Assembly: GCA_947846985.1 (NCBI GenBank)
Contig: CANTUZ010000001.1
Span: forward strand, 183,728,455-183,792,454
Reading direction: 5' to 3'
Source of the DNA: Fratercula arctica
Taxonomy: Eukaryota > Chordata > Aves > Charadriiformes > Alcidae
DNA length: 64,000 nt
Within the stretch, counting starts at the first letter, position 1, and each line of letters opens with the position of its first letter. The notes below the pieces were generated by a model. That model did not search any database, had not been told where the DNA came from, and was given only the letters and a program-made list of their open reading frames with translations. Position numbers and translations under genes: made by a program. Below are positions 1-12,461 of the stretch, one piece after another.

Positions 1-888
1 CATTAACATCCTTCTCTGAAGTGATTTCTGGTCTCAATCTAGGTCCAAATACGTTCCACTGCCAGCAGCCTGAGGAAACGTTAAAGTAGGAGAGTTATCT
101 TGTGAAAAATAAATGCATCTTCCCTGTTTACAAGTAATAGGCATGGGCACCAAAGGCAATGATTTAATTTGGAAAATTTAAATCAGAATATACTTCAAGA
201 AGAGAAACTCCTGGGAACAGACTGAACTACATAATTCGGAATAAACCTGCAGGCAGAAAGAACCTAAGATGCATTTTTGGTGAAACACCTACATATTTTA
301 AAGGAACTACAGTGTCTCTCAATCAAAAGATCTGCCTGTTCCTGCAGGAAGCCTTTAGAGGCCATTCTGCCTAGGATTTTGCTACTAGCTTTGTTAAATT
401 CAGCGAGAAGAATTAGAGAGCAATATCTCCTAACTAGAAACACATTCTTGGGAGGCCTTCAAGACAAATGCATAACCATGTGCCCTTGCAACAGCAATTT
501 AGAGATCATCTATTCAACTGATCCAAAACACCCACAATCAATAAAAGAGTACTGAAATACACTAACTTAAAGAATATTAATTCCTGCCTTATTTGTTATG
601 CTTCTGTTTGCTCGACTTATGTAAACAAACAAACAAAAAAGAGATAAAATCTCTTCCAAGTTTTCCCCAGCTTTCACAACTATTATTCTTGCTTAAGAAT
701 AGTGAAAGTGAAATTCAGGAATATCCTACAAAAAACACAGTATGTATACCCTTGCCTTTTACAGGGCTCAGGAAATAACGTCCATTCCTCCTGAAGACCT
801 CAAGCAAGGCTTCAGCATGCAACCCATGTAGTAGCGGGAGACAACTGAATATATAAAAAACCTGAAAAATATAAAATCTGTTTCTTAC
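1..888 (-). other. NRCAM intron after the Ig4 exons (partial)
   Basis: This is AT-rich intron following the exon at 889-1032 in the direction of transcription. I looked for the start of Ig5 and did not find it. A 92-codon frame on the plus strand at 277-555 has no recognisable domain and reads as chance. Nothing else is supported. Confidence 0.8.
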
Positions 889-1032
889 CCAGAACATTCA
901 CAAATGCGTTTGCCAGCAAGTATCCATATTCGTTAGAAGCATTGCACTGATAGACAGCACTTGACCTTTCTTGCACATGTGAGAAAATAATGGTATCGCC
1001 ATCTACCTTTCTGCTAGGATCTTCTGGGGCAA
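889..1032 (-). CDS. NRCAM: NRCAM exon, second half of Ig4 (last exon in window)
   Basis: The exon is 144 nt. The acceptor is CTTTACACCAACAG, lying after a 12-base T run, and the donor is TTCTGG followed by GTAAGA. It completes Ile and encodes [19 protein letters not shown], the second Ig4 cysteine in [11 protein letters not shown] with an Asn-Ala-Ser sequon, and ends [12 protein letters not shown] plus one base. The next exon should start the Ig5 domain, with a sequence like AEPPRILTP. It is not present in the remaining 888 bases to the left, so the gene continues outside the window. Confidence 0.96.
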
Positions 1033-2964
1033 CTGTTGGTGTAAAGAAAAAAAAAAAATTGTTTTTCTTAAACTGATGTTGGATGATACGTTTCATACTT
1101 CTGAAAAGAAGCAGCAATTTAAAAGATCAATATGCCCTTTCTTCTGTTTTCCTGGGTGACTGTTCACTGGTCAGATGTGAATTTCAATATGATCAAGGAA
1201 TTTATCCCAGTTCTACAAATATTTAACTCAGGATGGTAGATTTCGCATTTTTTAGGGCTTTTTGTTGTTGTTAGTTTTCAAAGCAGTAAAGCTGAGATCA
1301 CATTTTGCATGGACTACAGAGGAAAAATACTAATATGACAAGATTCAGGCAAATACAGACAATATCTACAAAAAATAAGGAAGTATTTATGAATGTCCAA
1401 AGAAAATTATGTTAGAGGGTCACTGGAATTTAAAGGTCTCTGTGACTTGAAGGTTTCAGCTTTTCAAATCAGTGTTATACCATAAATAATTATCCAAACA
1501 TAAAAATAGCCTTACTCGGTTGAAAACTCTCAGAGTAAAACATTAGCAATTCTTTCAGACAAAATCAAGTTTTCACAAGCGCAGTGATAGTAATTCAGTA
1601 GGTGGCACTCTTCCCCTTTTATAAGAAATATAAAATGCAATTTCCTCAACTGTTCTATAGTAGCCTGAGCTGTCAAGCAGCTCTTGCATCCCAGAAAAAC
1701 TGAGAATATAACAACTAAAAATAAAATTCTGAGATATTAGTGAAGAATAATAACTGTCGTTTGTGATACAACTGGATGGAGTTAGAGAGGTACAACAGAG
1801 AAAAAAACTTAGCTTTTAACACTGCACTACATAAAAAGGCACAAACTATAGTTTAATATTTTAAGTAAATATTAAATCAAAACACCGCATTGCATTATTA
1901 ATATTGAAACTTAATGGTGAAATTATTTAATACTAAAATTAAAAGTAAATGCATATATGCATAAATAAATACATCATAGTTTGGTTGTATCATCAAGATT
2001 GATACCTGTATATATTATTGGAGCCTGAGAAAGTAAGTATATTTGTGAAAGACATTTTAATATAAAATCATTTCTTGTTTCTTTGGATTCATAGAAAAGA
2101 TTCCGTTACCGAATTCTCTAAGAGAGAAGAATGAAAGTGGACAGATGAATGGGACCACAGTTCTGTGCTCCTGCTTAAGGGTATTTCCATCTTGGGTAAA
2201 CTCTTAAGGCCATTTTGCATTACATCAATTTCTAAACAGATGCCTCAAGAACGCTTTTTGACTCCGTTTTTAACTCGTATCTTCCATCACTCTGAGTTTA
2301 AATCAGTATCACAAATTAAAAAATTTCAGAAAGGAATGAAAAGGTACTACTGGAATTTTAAATGTTTATTCTCCGGGCTTATTTTTCTCCTCTTTTGCTT
2401 TACTTCCTATTGTGTTCCATGTTCCCCATTGCTTCCTAGTCTATGTAAATGCCATTTGCATTAAAAGATTCATGGGCTGAAAACAGACGGAGCAGGTGAG
2501 TAGCCCAGCAGGCAGGCTCGTCAGCTGTGAGAAGTGGTCTGTTTCTGCATACAAATCACCGTTAAATGGAAAATGCGCACACCCGCCCTTCCCAGGAGGT
2601 AGGAGATCTGCCCGCGGCTGTTCCAATCACAGCTACTCCCTGCCCCGGGCTCTGGGCTTCCCTCCACTCATGCCCTCTGAATCCTGCAGCGCTTTCTGCA
2701 CACAGACAGATCTTTAACGGGTGCACAGACCTCCCCCCTTCACACACACTCCTGTACATAATATCTTACAAGTTGATGGTAGGGACCCTTCAGAGATATG
2801 GAAGACACTAGTTCAATCCTCTATGACTGAACAAGGAACTGGATCTTAAAAGGATGATCTAACCATTAAATGACCTTATTAAAAAAAGGGTAGCATCTTC
2901 ACTTCCCACTGATGTATTTGAGGAAAACAAATTGAGTTCTTCTTCTCCTTCTCTTTTAGCAACA

Positions 2965-3060
2965 TGGTTTAGTGATGGTTTTTGTCAGTTGATGGTTGGA
3001 CCCGATGATCTGAAAGGTCCCTTCCAACCTAGACAATTGTATGATTCCATGATTCTATGA
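2965..3060 (+). mobile_element. CR1 LINE 3' end fragment
   Basis: The segment reads GATGGTTGGACCCGATGATC, then AAGGTCCCTTCCAACCTAGA, and ends in the repeated ATTCTATGA motif typical of CR1 3' ends. Only about 95 bases of the 3' end remain, a usual outcome of 5'-truncated CR1 insertion. The left edge is approximate. Confidence 0.8.
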
Positions 3061-3424
3061 CTCGGGTATTTGAAGGAAAGGAAGTAGGTGCCTGTTCTCA
3101 GAAAAGGCCTTCAAGCTATGGGTCCCAAGAGGAAAAAAAGAACAGACTAAGGAAAGTGTCAGTTTAGTCAGTGCTTCCCGTTGACTGGTCTAGCCACTTC
3201 CACTTGCATGCTGAAGGGCACTGATTTTAGAAAGCTTTCTGTTAGGATCAGTGTCTATTCAACAGTCTGTCTTCTGACATGCTTCATCCTCCCATGCAAC
3301 ACCAACATACCCTACATGTCTTTGTCCATGTACTACACTGTGTTTTGCAGGGCTCGGCCCTAAAAGTTAGATGTTGTATCATCCAGCTGCTAATGATCTT
3401 AAGCATGCACTGCCGCACTCGCAC

Positions 3425-4645
3425 ACACAGGATGGTTGAGGTTGGAAGGAACCTCTGGAGGTCATCTGGTCCAAGTGCCTGCTCAACCAGGGCCACCTAG
3501 AGCCAGCTGCCCAGGACTGCGTCCAGACAGGGGAAGGATCACTTCTGTTGACCTGCTGTCAATACTTTTGTCTAATGCAGCCCAGGATAACATTAGCCTC
3601 TTTACCTCAAGGGTAGATCGCTGGCTCATGGTCGACTTGGTGTCCACCAGGATGCCCAAGTCCTTTTCTGCTAAGCTACTTTCCAGCTGAGTGGCCCCCA
3701 GCATGTACTGCTGCTGCCTGGGGTTGTTCCTCCCCAGGTGCAGACTTTGCTCTTCTCCTTGCTGTACTTCATGAGGTTCTTGTCATCCCCATTTCTCCAG
3801 CCTGTCAAGATGCCTCTGGATGGTGGCATGACCATCATGTGTATAAGCCACTCCTCCCTGTTTTGTGCCATCAGCAAACTTGCTGAGGGTACACTCTGCC
3901 CCATCATCCAGATCATTAATGAAGATATTAAACAGGACTGACCCCTGGGGTACACTGCTAGCTACTGGCCTCCAACTAGGCTTTGTGCCACTGACCACCA
4001 CTCTCTGGGCCTGGCCGTTCAGCCATTTTTCTATCTACCTCACTGTCTGCTCATCCAGCCCATACATCAACAGCTTGTCTACAAGGATCTTATGGCAGAC
4101 AATGTAAAAGGCCTTACTGAAGTCCAGGCAGACAATATCCGCTACTCTCCCCTCATCTACCAGGCCAGTCATTTATTTCATCACAGAAATTTATGAAGTT
4201 CGTCAAGCGTGACTTCCCCTTGGTGAAGCTACGCTAACTACTCCTGACAGTGTTTCTTGTCCTTAATGTGCCTGGAAATGGTTTCCAGGATCAGCTGCTC
4301 CATTACCTTCCCAGGGAACAAGTTGAGGCTGACCAGCTTGTAGTTCCTTGGGTTCTCCCTCTTGCTCTTCTTGAAGAAAGGAGTAACATTTGCTTTCCTC
4401 CAGTCTTTGGGCACTTCTCCCAGTTACCATGATCAATCAAAGACTATAGAGAGTGGCGTTGCAATGACCTCTGCCAGCTCCCTCACTTGTAGGTGCATCC
4501 CACTGGGGCCTACAGACTTCAGTATGTCCAGTTTGCTTAAATATACCCTGACCTGATCCTCTTCCACCAAGGGTGCATCTTGCTCCAACCTTTCCCCCAG
4601 TCTCTGGGGGATTAGCTGATCAGCCACTTGAGAACCTACGGGGTC
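3425..4645 (-). mobile_element. CR1 LINE, 5'-truncated, dead reverse transcriptase
   Basis: About 1.2 kb of a CR1 retrotransposon lies on the minus strand, with its 3' end at about 3425 (AGGATGGTTGAGGTTGGAAG as read on the plus strand). Frames recall the ORF2 reverse transcriptase: a piece with VGPSGMHLQVRELAEVIATP (4433-4627), then [20 protein letters not shown], and LSKFADG near 3867-3890. The catalytic FADD box reads FADG here, and three residues normally between SVL and LFN are missing. Several frame changes separate the pieces, so the copy is inactive. CR1 is the dominant LINE of birds. The edges are approximate. Confidence 0.9.
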
Positions 4646-6651
4646 AAACCAAGTGTGAACCTAGGCAATAAAACCAAGAAACTTAAGTAATCCAGTTTTG
4701 CCTTACTCTACCCCTTACAGTGAACTGACAAAGATTTAATTTTGGAAGAGATGGGACATGGAAGAAGATTTCCTTTTCTTTCTAATCTCACTTGCTCCTC
4801 AGAAAATATTTTCTTAATGATCACTGAAATTCTTGTTTCCAAGTTTCTGATTCTGATAGTATTATTACCTCCAAAGGGACAGCAGGTTATTACCTGACCG
4901 GTTATAGCCATGATCGTCTTTTGACGGTCATCTTTTGTGCAGAATAAAAAAACCTGATTATCAAAGGTTTTCATATCTGCTGCAGTTCCTAAGCCAGATG
5001 CACAGTTCCAACACAATGACAGCAGAAGCAGCAAATAAATGTCTGCCCTGTCAGTCCTGTCCTGCCCTGTCCTCTCCTCTCCGAGACTGAAATCCTCGGG
5101 GCACCCGAGTCCAGGAGATTTCTCCCTACCCTCCCATGGCTGTGGTGAACAGCTTGTGTGTGTACTCACAGAGAACACGATGGATGACGAATCTCTGAGC
5201 CAGGGATTATCAAGGCCTTTCAAAAAGGAAATCTAAGGGCTAATGTTTCTCCCTTAAATTCAGTGTGATTACTAATGGAGACTAACTAAAACCTAAGGTT
5301 CAATTTGAACTGTGACATAAACAAGTGAAGAACATGTTGTAAGAAGATAAACAGCGCCTTTCAGTGCACTATTTTGTATAAATCTAAGTGTGCGTATTTA
5401 ATATTTAATAGCTCATCATGAACTATAAACCACTGAACCAATAAATTAGTCTTTTGTGCAGTATTTGCAATGCCTTTCTGAAGTCCAATTATGAAAGTGC
5501 TTCCCCTTCCCAATTAATCTGGGTTGTTACTTTCTTAAAAGTTGAGATACTTTATGCATGGTTTCCCTTTTGTAAAGCCACACTGAATATCTAAGCAGTA
5601 AAACACAACGGATTATGCAGCGGTATAAATAATGCAGATCTTGAGTGTTAATTGAAGCACAAGGCAAGGCAGAGTCACAGCCTGAACTTTCAATTGCTAC
5701 TTGCCAAACTAACTCTAATTGACCTCAACGGGACCGTGCGTGTGAGTTCAAATTACTCCTGTGAGTAAATATTAGGAGGTTAGGTCCTTATCACCCCAGC
5801 ATGCCTGAAGCAGCTTTCTTTTCAGACATGCTGGAGTTTTTCTATTAAGCGTTGAAGAAAATTAATTAAAATATTTCAAAGAAACCTAATATCTTCCTTT
5901 AAAAATATCTTTTTACTCTGATTAATATAATCTGGAGCGAAATTTACACCATTGCTATTTCTTTTCCATAGGTGCTTAAGACAGTACATTTTACTTTATT
6001 CTTCCCTTTTCCCTTTTGGTTTTTAAGCTTCACCGTTTGACTGAGATATAGACGAATGGTTCTTTCCTCAACATTCCCCATTCCTTGTCTGACTCTATTA
6101 TGGCAAAACAAAACCGGAAGAATTAAGCATCTCCCAGTTGTGCTTTCCAATAGAAAATTAAAGTATTGCAAACAGATTACTGGGCCGCAGGAGGCACATT
6201 GTGGGATATACGATGACAACAGGGCTTTGAAATTCAAATGTAGCTCTTTTTCTTTGAAATCCTGCCATGGGTATATCTCTCTCAGCACTGCCCTGAAGCT
6301 GAAACAGCTGCTTTAGTTTCCTTTTACAGTGATTCACTAATCATCCAGTTGGAAGAGAGGGGCTCAATTCTATAATTTAGTAACAAGTGAACAAAAAGGC
6401 ACACTGTACTTGGTAGTTTCCAGACCAGCTTTTGATAACTCAGAGTAACAGAAAATCACAAGAATCTTAAGAACTGCACTTTCTGTGATCACCATGCTTC
6501 TCTTTCTTAGATGCTCTGACAGATTCAGCGTACTGGAGCATCCAATCAACTTACACTTAAATATTTAAGGTGGCTAAAACTTAAGCTTTTCTCAACAGTG
6601 AAAATGACCTTTAATGTAAGGCTGAGCTACTCAGTTACTTATTTCCTGTGT

Positions 6652-6687
6652 TCTTTTCTTTTTTTTTCTTTCTTTCTTTTTTTTCCC
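6652..6687. repeat. Pyrimidine-rich low-complexity tract
   Basis: A run of T interrupted by single C residues, ending TTTTTTCCCT. It is intronic low-complexity sequence. On the transcribed minus strand it is A/G-rich, so it cannot serve as an NRCAM pyrimidine tract. Confidence 0.7.
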
Positions 6688-8626
6688 TACTGAGGTTGAG
6701 TGGGTAATTTAATTAAAGAGTCTTAACTTTTACTGAGCTCCCATCAATAAGACTCTGTGTACTGATTCCTCGGCGCCAGCCAGCCAACATATGCAGCCCT
6801 CCTATTTGGGAAATGAGGTGACATCCTACAGCTGCTTCTGAAAACTCTCTGTTTCTTGATGTTTTACTGCCGTCCTGCAAGAATGCAGAACACATCACTG
6901 CTTCTCTGGAAAATATACTTGTCTGTCATTGGAACAGCATGTCCTACAGCTTTGACAAGGAAGCAGCGCAAGGCAAAGGTGAATTTCATAGCCAGGTGAA
7001 AAACATTTTACTAGTCAGGAGCCCTGAAAGGAAGAGTTAAACTATCAGGACAGCAGGATAAAAATCTCCTAAAAACAAACCAAAAAAGTTAATGGTAACT
7101 ATATAGAAAATAGTAAGGAAGATGAGACTACCCAAACCACAGAAAGGAAAGAGCAGGACAGGTACCAAAGTTGTATTATAAAGCGTGCATTATGATATAT
7201 TTACCTGCAATATATACAATACAAAATTACATTAATGTTTTCCTGTTTTCTTGTAATACCATTGTTCGATGAGGTGGTTAGTGCCAGTTTACATACCTTA
7301 TTTAACCAATGGAAACTTCTCATTTTAAATCTCAGGCTAGAGAGCTCAATTTACATTTAATTAGGATTCCTGAAATAGGTTCTTTGCTAAGTATTTTTAT
7401 CTGTTTCAATATATACCCTTAATTTCCCCCCGAAAGTTGCATATCTTTCCCTCCAGTTTAGTTTAATCTCTCTTATATCCCAAATATTGTGAATATATCT
7501 AATGAGGGTTCTCATTTAACTATTGCTATTTCCTAGATTCTCACTGTAGAGAATCCTCCTCCGTGTCCCAAACTCTGTGACATTTACTTCATCAACAGAC
7601 TTAGATATCTCCTGAAACTCCTGAAAAGTACACTGGCATACTTTCAATAGGCCAGCACAGAACAATTTTAGAGCATATTATCTCTCACAAGTCAACAGTG
7701 TACATTGTCTATTTTTATAGAAAATAGTGAAATATTTTTAATAGTGAAGTATTTTTTTTTATAGTGAAAGAGGAAGGATAAAGGTAGAAGAACCAAGTGT
7801 GATTTTATGGTACAGGGTATGCCAAGTGCAAACCCAACTGAGAACACCCTGCAGTGTCCTCCAGCAAGTTCTTCCCAAGTAAAGTTGTGCTATATATAGC
7901 AGCTATCTAGTGTCTGTCATACAGCATCGCCAGTCATAACACTGCAACAATTAAGTGACTGAATCACCAATTCAGGGTTGCTTTTCTTACCCATGCACAC
8001 AGAAACAGCTGTTTCCCTGCCTTAGGGGTTCCTTTTCTTTGACACCTACTTGGCACAAGCTGTTTGCCAGGCACTTGCTGACGCATTCAGTCAGTTTTGC
8101 TGCTGCTACTTTTTAGCGCTGAGGCCTGGAAGGCTCAAACATACTCTAAGCTGCAAATCCTGCAAAAGTGCTCTGTATATCCACAGACGTGAGGACTTGA
8201 CTTTTTATGTCATCTTTATGATTCCTAGACAAAACTAGTGTTGCAGTGGGGCGGCAAAGGACACATCTGGCAAACACGACTGCCACAGCAGCACAACGGT
8301 AAAAATTACACCCCAGCAATATCCCTGTCAAAGAGACACGGCGCAGCTTTGTTAGTTTGGCCCCATCTCCACAAAGATACTACCAGCAGAACACCAGAAA
8401 GAATAACCAGGAGTACAGTCACAAATTTTAGTGCTCTCAAGCACGTGGCGTATTTTGTTGTTTCACTTTTATGAATCCCAGTATTTTTATCACCTCATTT
8501 ATAACTTAGTATTACCTGTCAGGCAAAATCTGTTCAAATACACGCTCTTCATTTATATTTGAAGATATTCCTGATATTCCTCATATTCTCTTACTCACCC
8601 TCCCATAAGGTAATTAAGAACCTTAC

Positions 8627-8758
8627 TTGCTATGGGAACACCATTTGCTAACCAGCTTATATCAGGCTTTGGGTTGCCGTTAGCTCTGCAGATCAACGTC
8701 CCATCTTCTCCAGGAGACAAGACCAAGTTTCTGGGTGCTGTTATCCAGTATGGGGCAG
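8627..8758 (-). CDS. NRCAM: NRCAM exon, first half of Ig4
   Basis: The exon is 132 nt, from acceptor TTTTCCTAACCCCAG to donor GCAA followed by GTAAGG. It completes Ala and encodes [20 protein letters not shown], the first Ig4 cysteine in [11 protein letters not shown], the tryptophan in DISWLANG, and ends VPIA plus one base. This is the start of the fourth Ig domain, which folds back on Ig1 in the L1-family horseshoe. Agreement with vertebrate NrCAM is very high across the whole exon. In and out phases are 1. Confidence 0.96.
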
Positions 8759-8890
8759 CTGGGGTTAGGAAAAGAAACACAGCAGTTGTTTTCCAAAATT
8801 ACATACAGAAAATCATAGGACACAGTCATGGCAACCAAAAGATAATTCAAACAAGATATGTGTAAGATATAGACTTACACTGTTAATTTT

Positions 8891-8917
8891 TAAAATATAT
8901 ATAAATATATATATATC
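8891..8917. repeat. AT-rich simple repeat
   Basis: Alternating TA steps broken by AAA, a short AT microsatellite in an intron. It is likely to vary in length between individuals. Confidence 0.75.
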
Positions 8918-9721
8918 ATACTCAATGATTAATTGGCAGATTATACTTTGGCTAAACTGAGCTACTGGCTACCCACTGCATTAAAATTCTGAGATAAGCA
9001 ACAGGAGGTTCTTTGTTTCATTTAACGTTGCCTGCTTTGAACCTCATTTTCCTTTCCTAACGAAAGCAAAATTTATCTGAGTATGGCATCTGCAGAGACT
9101 AGAGTGATCTTTTGATTAATTTCAGAGATACCCATGTTCACAGTAGTTAGGCTGTTGGAAACGAATTTAGGTTTGATTACGTAAGAATATTTCCTGTCAC
9201 AGGTGAAATTTAGAAATGGCAAAATCCTTGGTCTTGCTGAATTCAATGGGGGATTGCAATGGGGCAAGACGTTTACCTGAGACAGCCGAAAACACACAGA
9301 GATCAAAATGGATGGAAGACTGTCCTTACCAAAAGATATTCATCTGTGTCTCCATCTCTTTTACAATAAATAACCACAAATAGCATACGTTATCACATCT
9401 TGCAATTAAATTTCAGATTTTGGATTGATGGACAGATGCAAACAGAAAATTAAACTTCTGCTGTTAAAAAGGAGGTTGAATGTGATCATAAAATGATACT
9501 GGTCTACAATAAAATAAATGGCTACTTAACATGCAAAATAAGCACTACAGTTGATTATTTCAAAGACTAATTAGCTGTCATTCCAGTTTTTTTGTTTCAT
9601 GGTATTCAAACCATACTTACAATTCCTATTTGGACAAACAGATTGCAAGTGTTTTTTAGAATTAGTAAGACATCATCTTGGGTAAAACACATAAAGACGA
9701 CAGAAAATCATAAATGTCAAT

Positions 9722-9890
9722 TAAGAGAGAAAAAGGAAGAAGAGTATAAGATCATAAGACAATAGTAAAATAGAGAAGAGAAAGAATTTGGTCTGTATCA
9801 ATGGAGAGCAGAAAAGACGGAGAAAATAAGAAGGAGATGAAGAAGAGAGATGGGGAGAAAGAAACAAGGGAAAGAAGCAGTCTAATGACA
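9722..9890 (+). repeat. Polypurine (GA-rich) low-complexity stretch
   Basis: About 170 bases with a strong excess of A and G on the plus strand, in blocks such as AGAGAGAAAAAGGAAGAAGA and GAAGGAGATGAAGAAGAGAG. On the transcribed strand this is a long T/C-rich tract, upstream of the Ig4 acceptor and about 300-500 nt after the Ig3 donor. It may be simple degenerate repeat or a binding tract for pyrimidine-tract proteins; the second is inference only. Confidence 0.6.
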
Positions 9891-10201
9891 GATAATCAAA
9901 GGACCTAAAATAAATGTAGCACTGGCACAAGCTAAGAAAGTATTTTACTACTGTTTCAGTACAATCTCAATTTAGCCTGATGCTTTACAATCAACATATT
10001 AAAAAAATAAAGAAAGACTAAAGATAGTTAAGTCCTTCCAGTGGCAGAATTCAGTTGGTTTAATGATCATTTCCTCAGTTGTTGTTGGGTTTTTTTTACC
10101 ATTATCATTTATCCTTTCAGCTACATTTTATCCTAGAAAGCTTACTTCAATCTTCATTCTGAACACTGAGAATATTACATTAAGGATTATTTTAGTATTA
10201 C

Positions 10202-10386
10202 CTTTTACAGTTACTGAAATGACATGATGAGCAGAACCTAATGTATTTCTCGCTATACATTTGTAGTTCCCAGAGTCAGCTTCAGAAACATCTACAATCT
10301 TGAGAGTTTTCTTAAAGTTTTCAAAAAATGTTCTGTTGGCTGGCAGTTCCCCGCCCTCTTTAATCCAGCGGATTACCGGTGTGGGT
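10202..10386 (-). CDS. NRCAM: NRCAM exon, second half of Ig3
   Basis: The exon is 185 nt, from acceptor TTTTGCTTCTCCAG to a donor AAAG followed by GTAATA. It encodes PTPVIRWIKEGGELPANRTF with the Ig tryptophan and an Asn-Arg-Thr sequon. It continues NFKKTLKIVDVSEADSGNYK with the classic Asp-x-Gly-x-Tyr-x-Cys pattern of I-set Ig domains; the cysteine follows in CIARN. It ends HHVISVTVK plus one base. The domain therefore has both cysteines and the tryptophan. The donor GTAATA departs from the consensus at position +5, so it may be a weaker site. Confidence 0.96.
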
Positions 10387-12349
10387 CTGGAGAAGCAAAA
10401 GCAGAGATCAGATTTAGGGACTGGAGAAAAGGAAGAGGGGAGTTCAATTCATTAATTTTTTGAACATATATTTCACAAATAATTATTTTAAGAGCCTTTA
10501 CCCAGATTCTGGGGCATATCCAGCAAATGTGCAAAATATGCCAGCATTTTTTTCTAAGAAATGACAAGCCTCACTAACCCTGTCAATTGCCATCTGTTCA
10601 TAGGCTTAATAATTATGGAATATATTTGTCTGCTGATTAATCTAAAACCCCTGATGGTTAATAAATGAATACAAGTGTATTTCAAATCTTATTGCACTTA
10701 TACTATTAAATTGATGCTCATGGTGCTTTAAAAGGTAGCTTCTAGATAATGACAAGTTTGTAATTGTCCTTCATATGAGTGATACCCTAATTCTCCATGA
10801 ACATCATAAATGTTACAGCAGAGTTGTAAGGAGACAGAAACATTTCCTATGAGAAATCAAGAAAAAAACGTCAGTGCTGAGTCAAGTATAGCTACTTGTC
10901 ACTGCACCGTGTCTAAATCTTGGCTATGCCACATGTTGTCCACTGAAGCTGAATGTTGTCCAAACCCATGGAGATATACTTTTAAAATTACAAGAAATTA
11001 CAAGGTGTTGCTTACTGAGTAGAATGTCCTCTCTCAAAAAGACAAATATTCCCTTAGCAGTGTAATATCACGTCTTTTATAACAGACACAAAGTTGACTT
11101 TTAATTAATGTATCAGTAATTAGGAATAGTTGTTTTAAACAAAATCTGAATCTGTCCCTTTACGGACAACTATGTAAGCCTCCCTCATTGAATTCTTTAT
11201 TTAAAAAGTTACATGATGTCTTGAGACACAAAGTCGTATAATGTATAATATTCTATTTTTTTGGTCGTTTTTATCCAGCCATTTTACTGGAACTTGGATC
11301 ACTGAATACTTTTATTGCAGGGTTATCAAAAAAGCATGTAACTATATTGCACATGAAGATTCCTGGAGTTGATGCTACTCCCCGTCATCGGTGTGGTTTT
11401 GCTACTGGTGCTGATGCAGACACCTGAGCAGACCACAGCTGAGACAGAAACGCCGCACTTATGCTTGTATCGAGCCCTGTCAAACTGAGCATGAGTGTGC
11501 CCTGTGGAGCTTCTGCAAGTGAACACATGTGCATGATGCTGTGCTGCATCATTTGTGGTTATTGGCTTTCCTCATGGTTACCTCAGAGCACTCTGCATTA
11601 CATGCTTTTGTGCTCTGTAAACATGTTTACAGTTCCTGAAACAGGTACTAAAGATTTTCCACTTCTGCACTAACCAATCTATTCTTAGATTTCTTCCTGA
11701 TAATGAAATTGATTTAAGATCAAACTAGTTCATGAAGTTAAATTGCTCTTTAGTCATTTTCTACTTGCACAATAACCAGCAGAACCAAACGTGCATTACA
11801 TCGAAGAAGCAAGCACCAATTAAACTCAATTACAATGAGAAAATGGATGTAAGGAGCTGAAGGTACATGGTAACAACTCCCACGTAGCCGATCGACTAAG
11901 TAAGTATTAGCATATGTGAGCAGCTTTTTCAGATTAGACCAGCAGATTCTTATCTATATTTATATAATTTGAGAGCCTGATCGTAAATTTAGGAAAAAAC
12001 CAGAGGCTTGATTCCTGAGTGCAATTCTGCAGATGTGTGTCCAAGTTTACCCTATGGCATTTCTTGCTTCTGTCCTTTAAAAAAAGCAATGGAACAACCT
12101 GAATCCTGTGTGTAGGGTGTGGGGATATAAGAAGGCAGAGGCTGCATTTATTTATGTTCATAATCAGTTTTAAAATCTGCTGATGCCCAAGTAAATGGTG
12201 GACTTCTGTAAAAGAGCTCTTTCTCTTTTACATTTCTGTTTCTTTGAAATACCTAAGCTTATACAGTGGTAACATTTTAAGCATCTTGAAATGTTTCCCT
12301 CTGTTTCTGTATTTTTATTTAGAAAAACACTGTCTAAAAAGTAACTCAC
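10387..12349 (-). other. NRCAM intron inside Ig3
   Basis: A 2.0-kb AT-rich intron splitting Ig3. I see no repeat element or further exon in it. Open frames of 60-75 codons on both strands have no recognisable content. Confidence 0.8.
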
Positions 12350-12461
12350 AATCCTGCTGCGATGCACTCCAACAAAAGCACATTTCCTCTGAGTTCCACT
12401 TTGGTACTTGTGCTACCTGTTGGTGTTAGAAGAACTGGCTGCCTCTCTGTAACTGGCTTCG
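12350..12461 (-). CDS. NRCAM: NRCAM exon, first half of Ig3
   Basis: The exon is 112 nt. The acceptor is TTTTTTCTTGTTCCAG and the donor is GGATT followed by GTGAGT. It encodes KPVTERQPVLLTPTGSTSTK, then VELRGNVLLLECIAAG with the first Ig3 cysteine, and ends in a split Leu. The first codon is shared: CG joins A from the Ig2 exon (Thr) or G from the cassette exon (Ala), matching avian and human isoform sequences respectively. The linker after the cassette differs more from human NrCAM than the Ig cores do. Phases are 1 in and 2 out. Confidence 0.95.

Larger units (their letters stand above)
1033..8626 (-). other. NRCAM intron inside Ig4
   Basis: This 7.6-kb intron splits Ig4. It holds a short plus-strand CR1 tail (2965-3060), a 1.2-kb minus-strand CR1 (3425-4645) and a pyrimidine-rich tract at 6652-6687. 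A moderately GC-rich patch at about 2480-2750 has no feature I recognise. A 171-codon minus-strand frame (4708-5223) lacks recognisable domains and splice support. The rest is plain AT-rich intron. Confidence 0.8.
8759..10201 (-). other. NRCAM intron between Ig4 and Ig3 exons
   Basis: A 1.4-kb intron with an AT dinucleotide stretch at 8891-8917 and a polypurine stretch at 9722-9890. Nothing else is recognised. Confidence 0.8.

Noticed and set aside
4708..5223. 171-codon minus-strand open frame inside the Ig4 intron, with a hydrophobic LLLLLSL stretch
   Set aside because: No recognisable domain, no matching splice phases, and composition follows local low-complexity sequence (GTCCTG repeats). 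It sits within a confirmed NRCAM intron.
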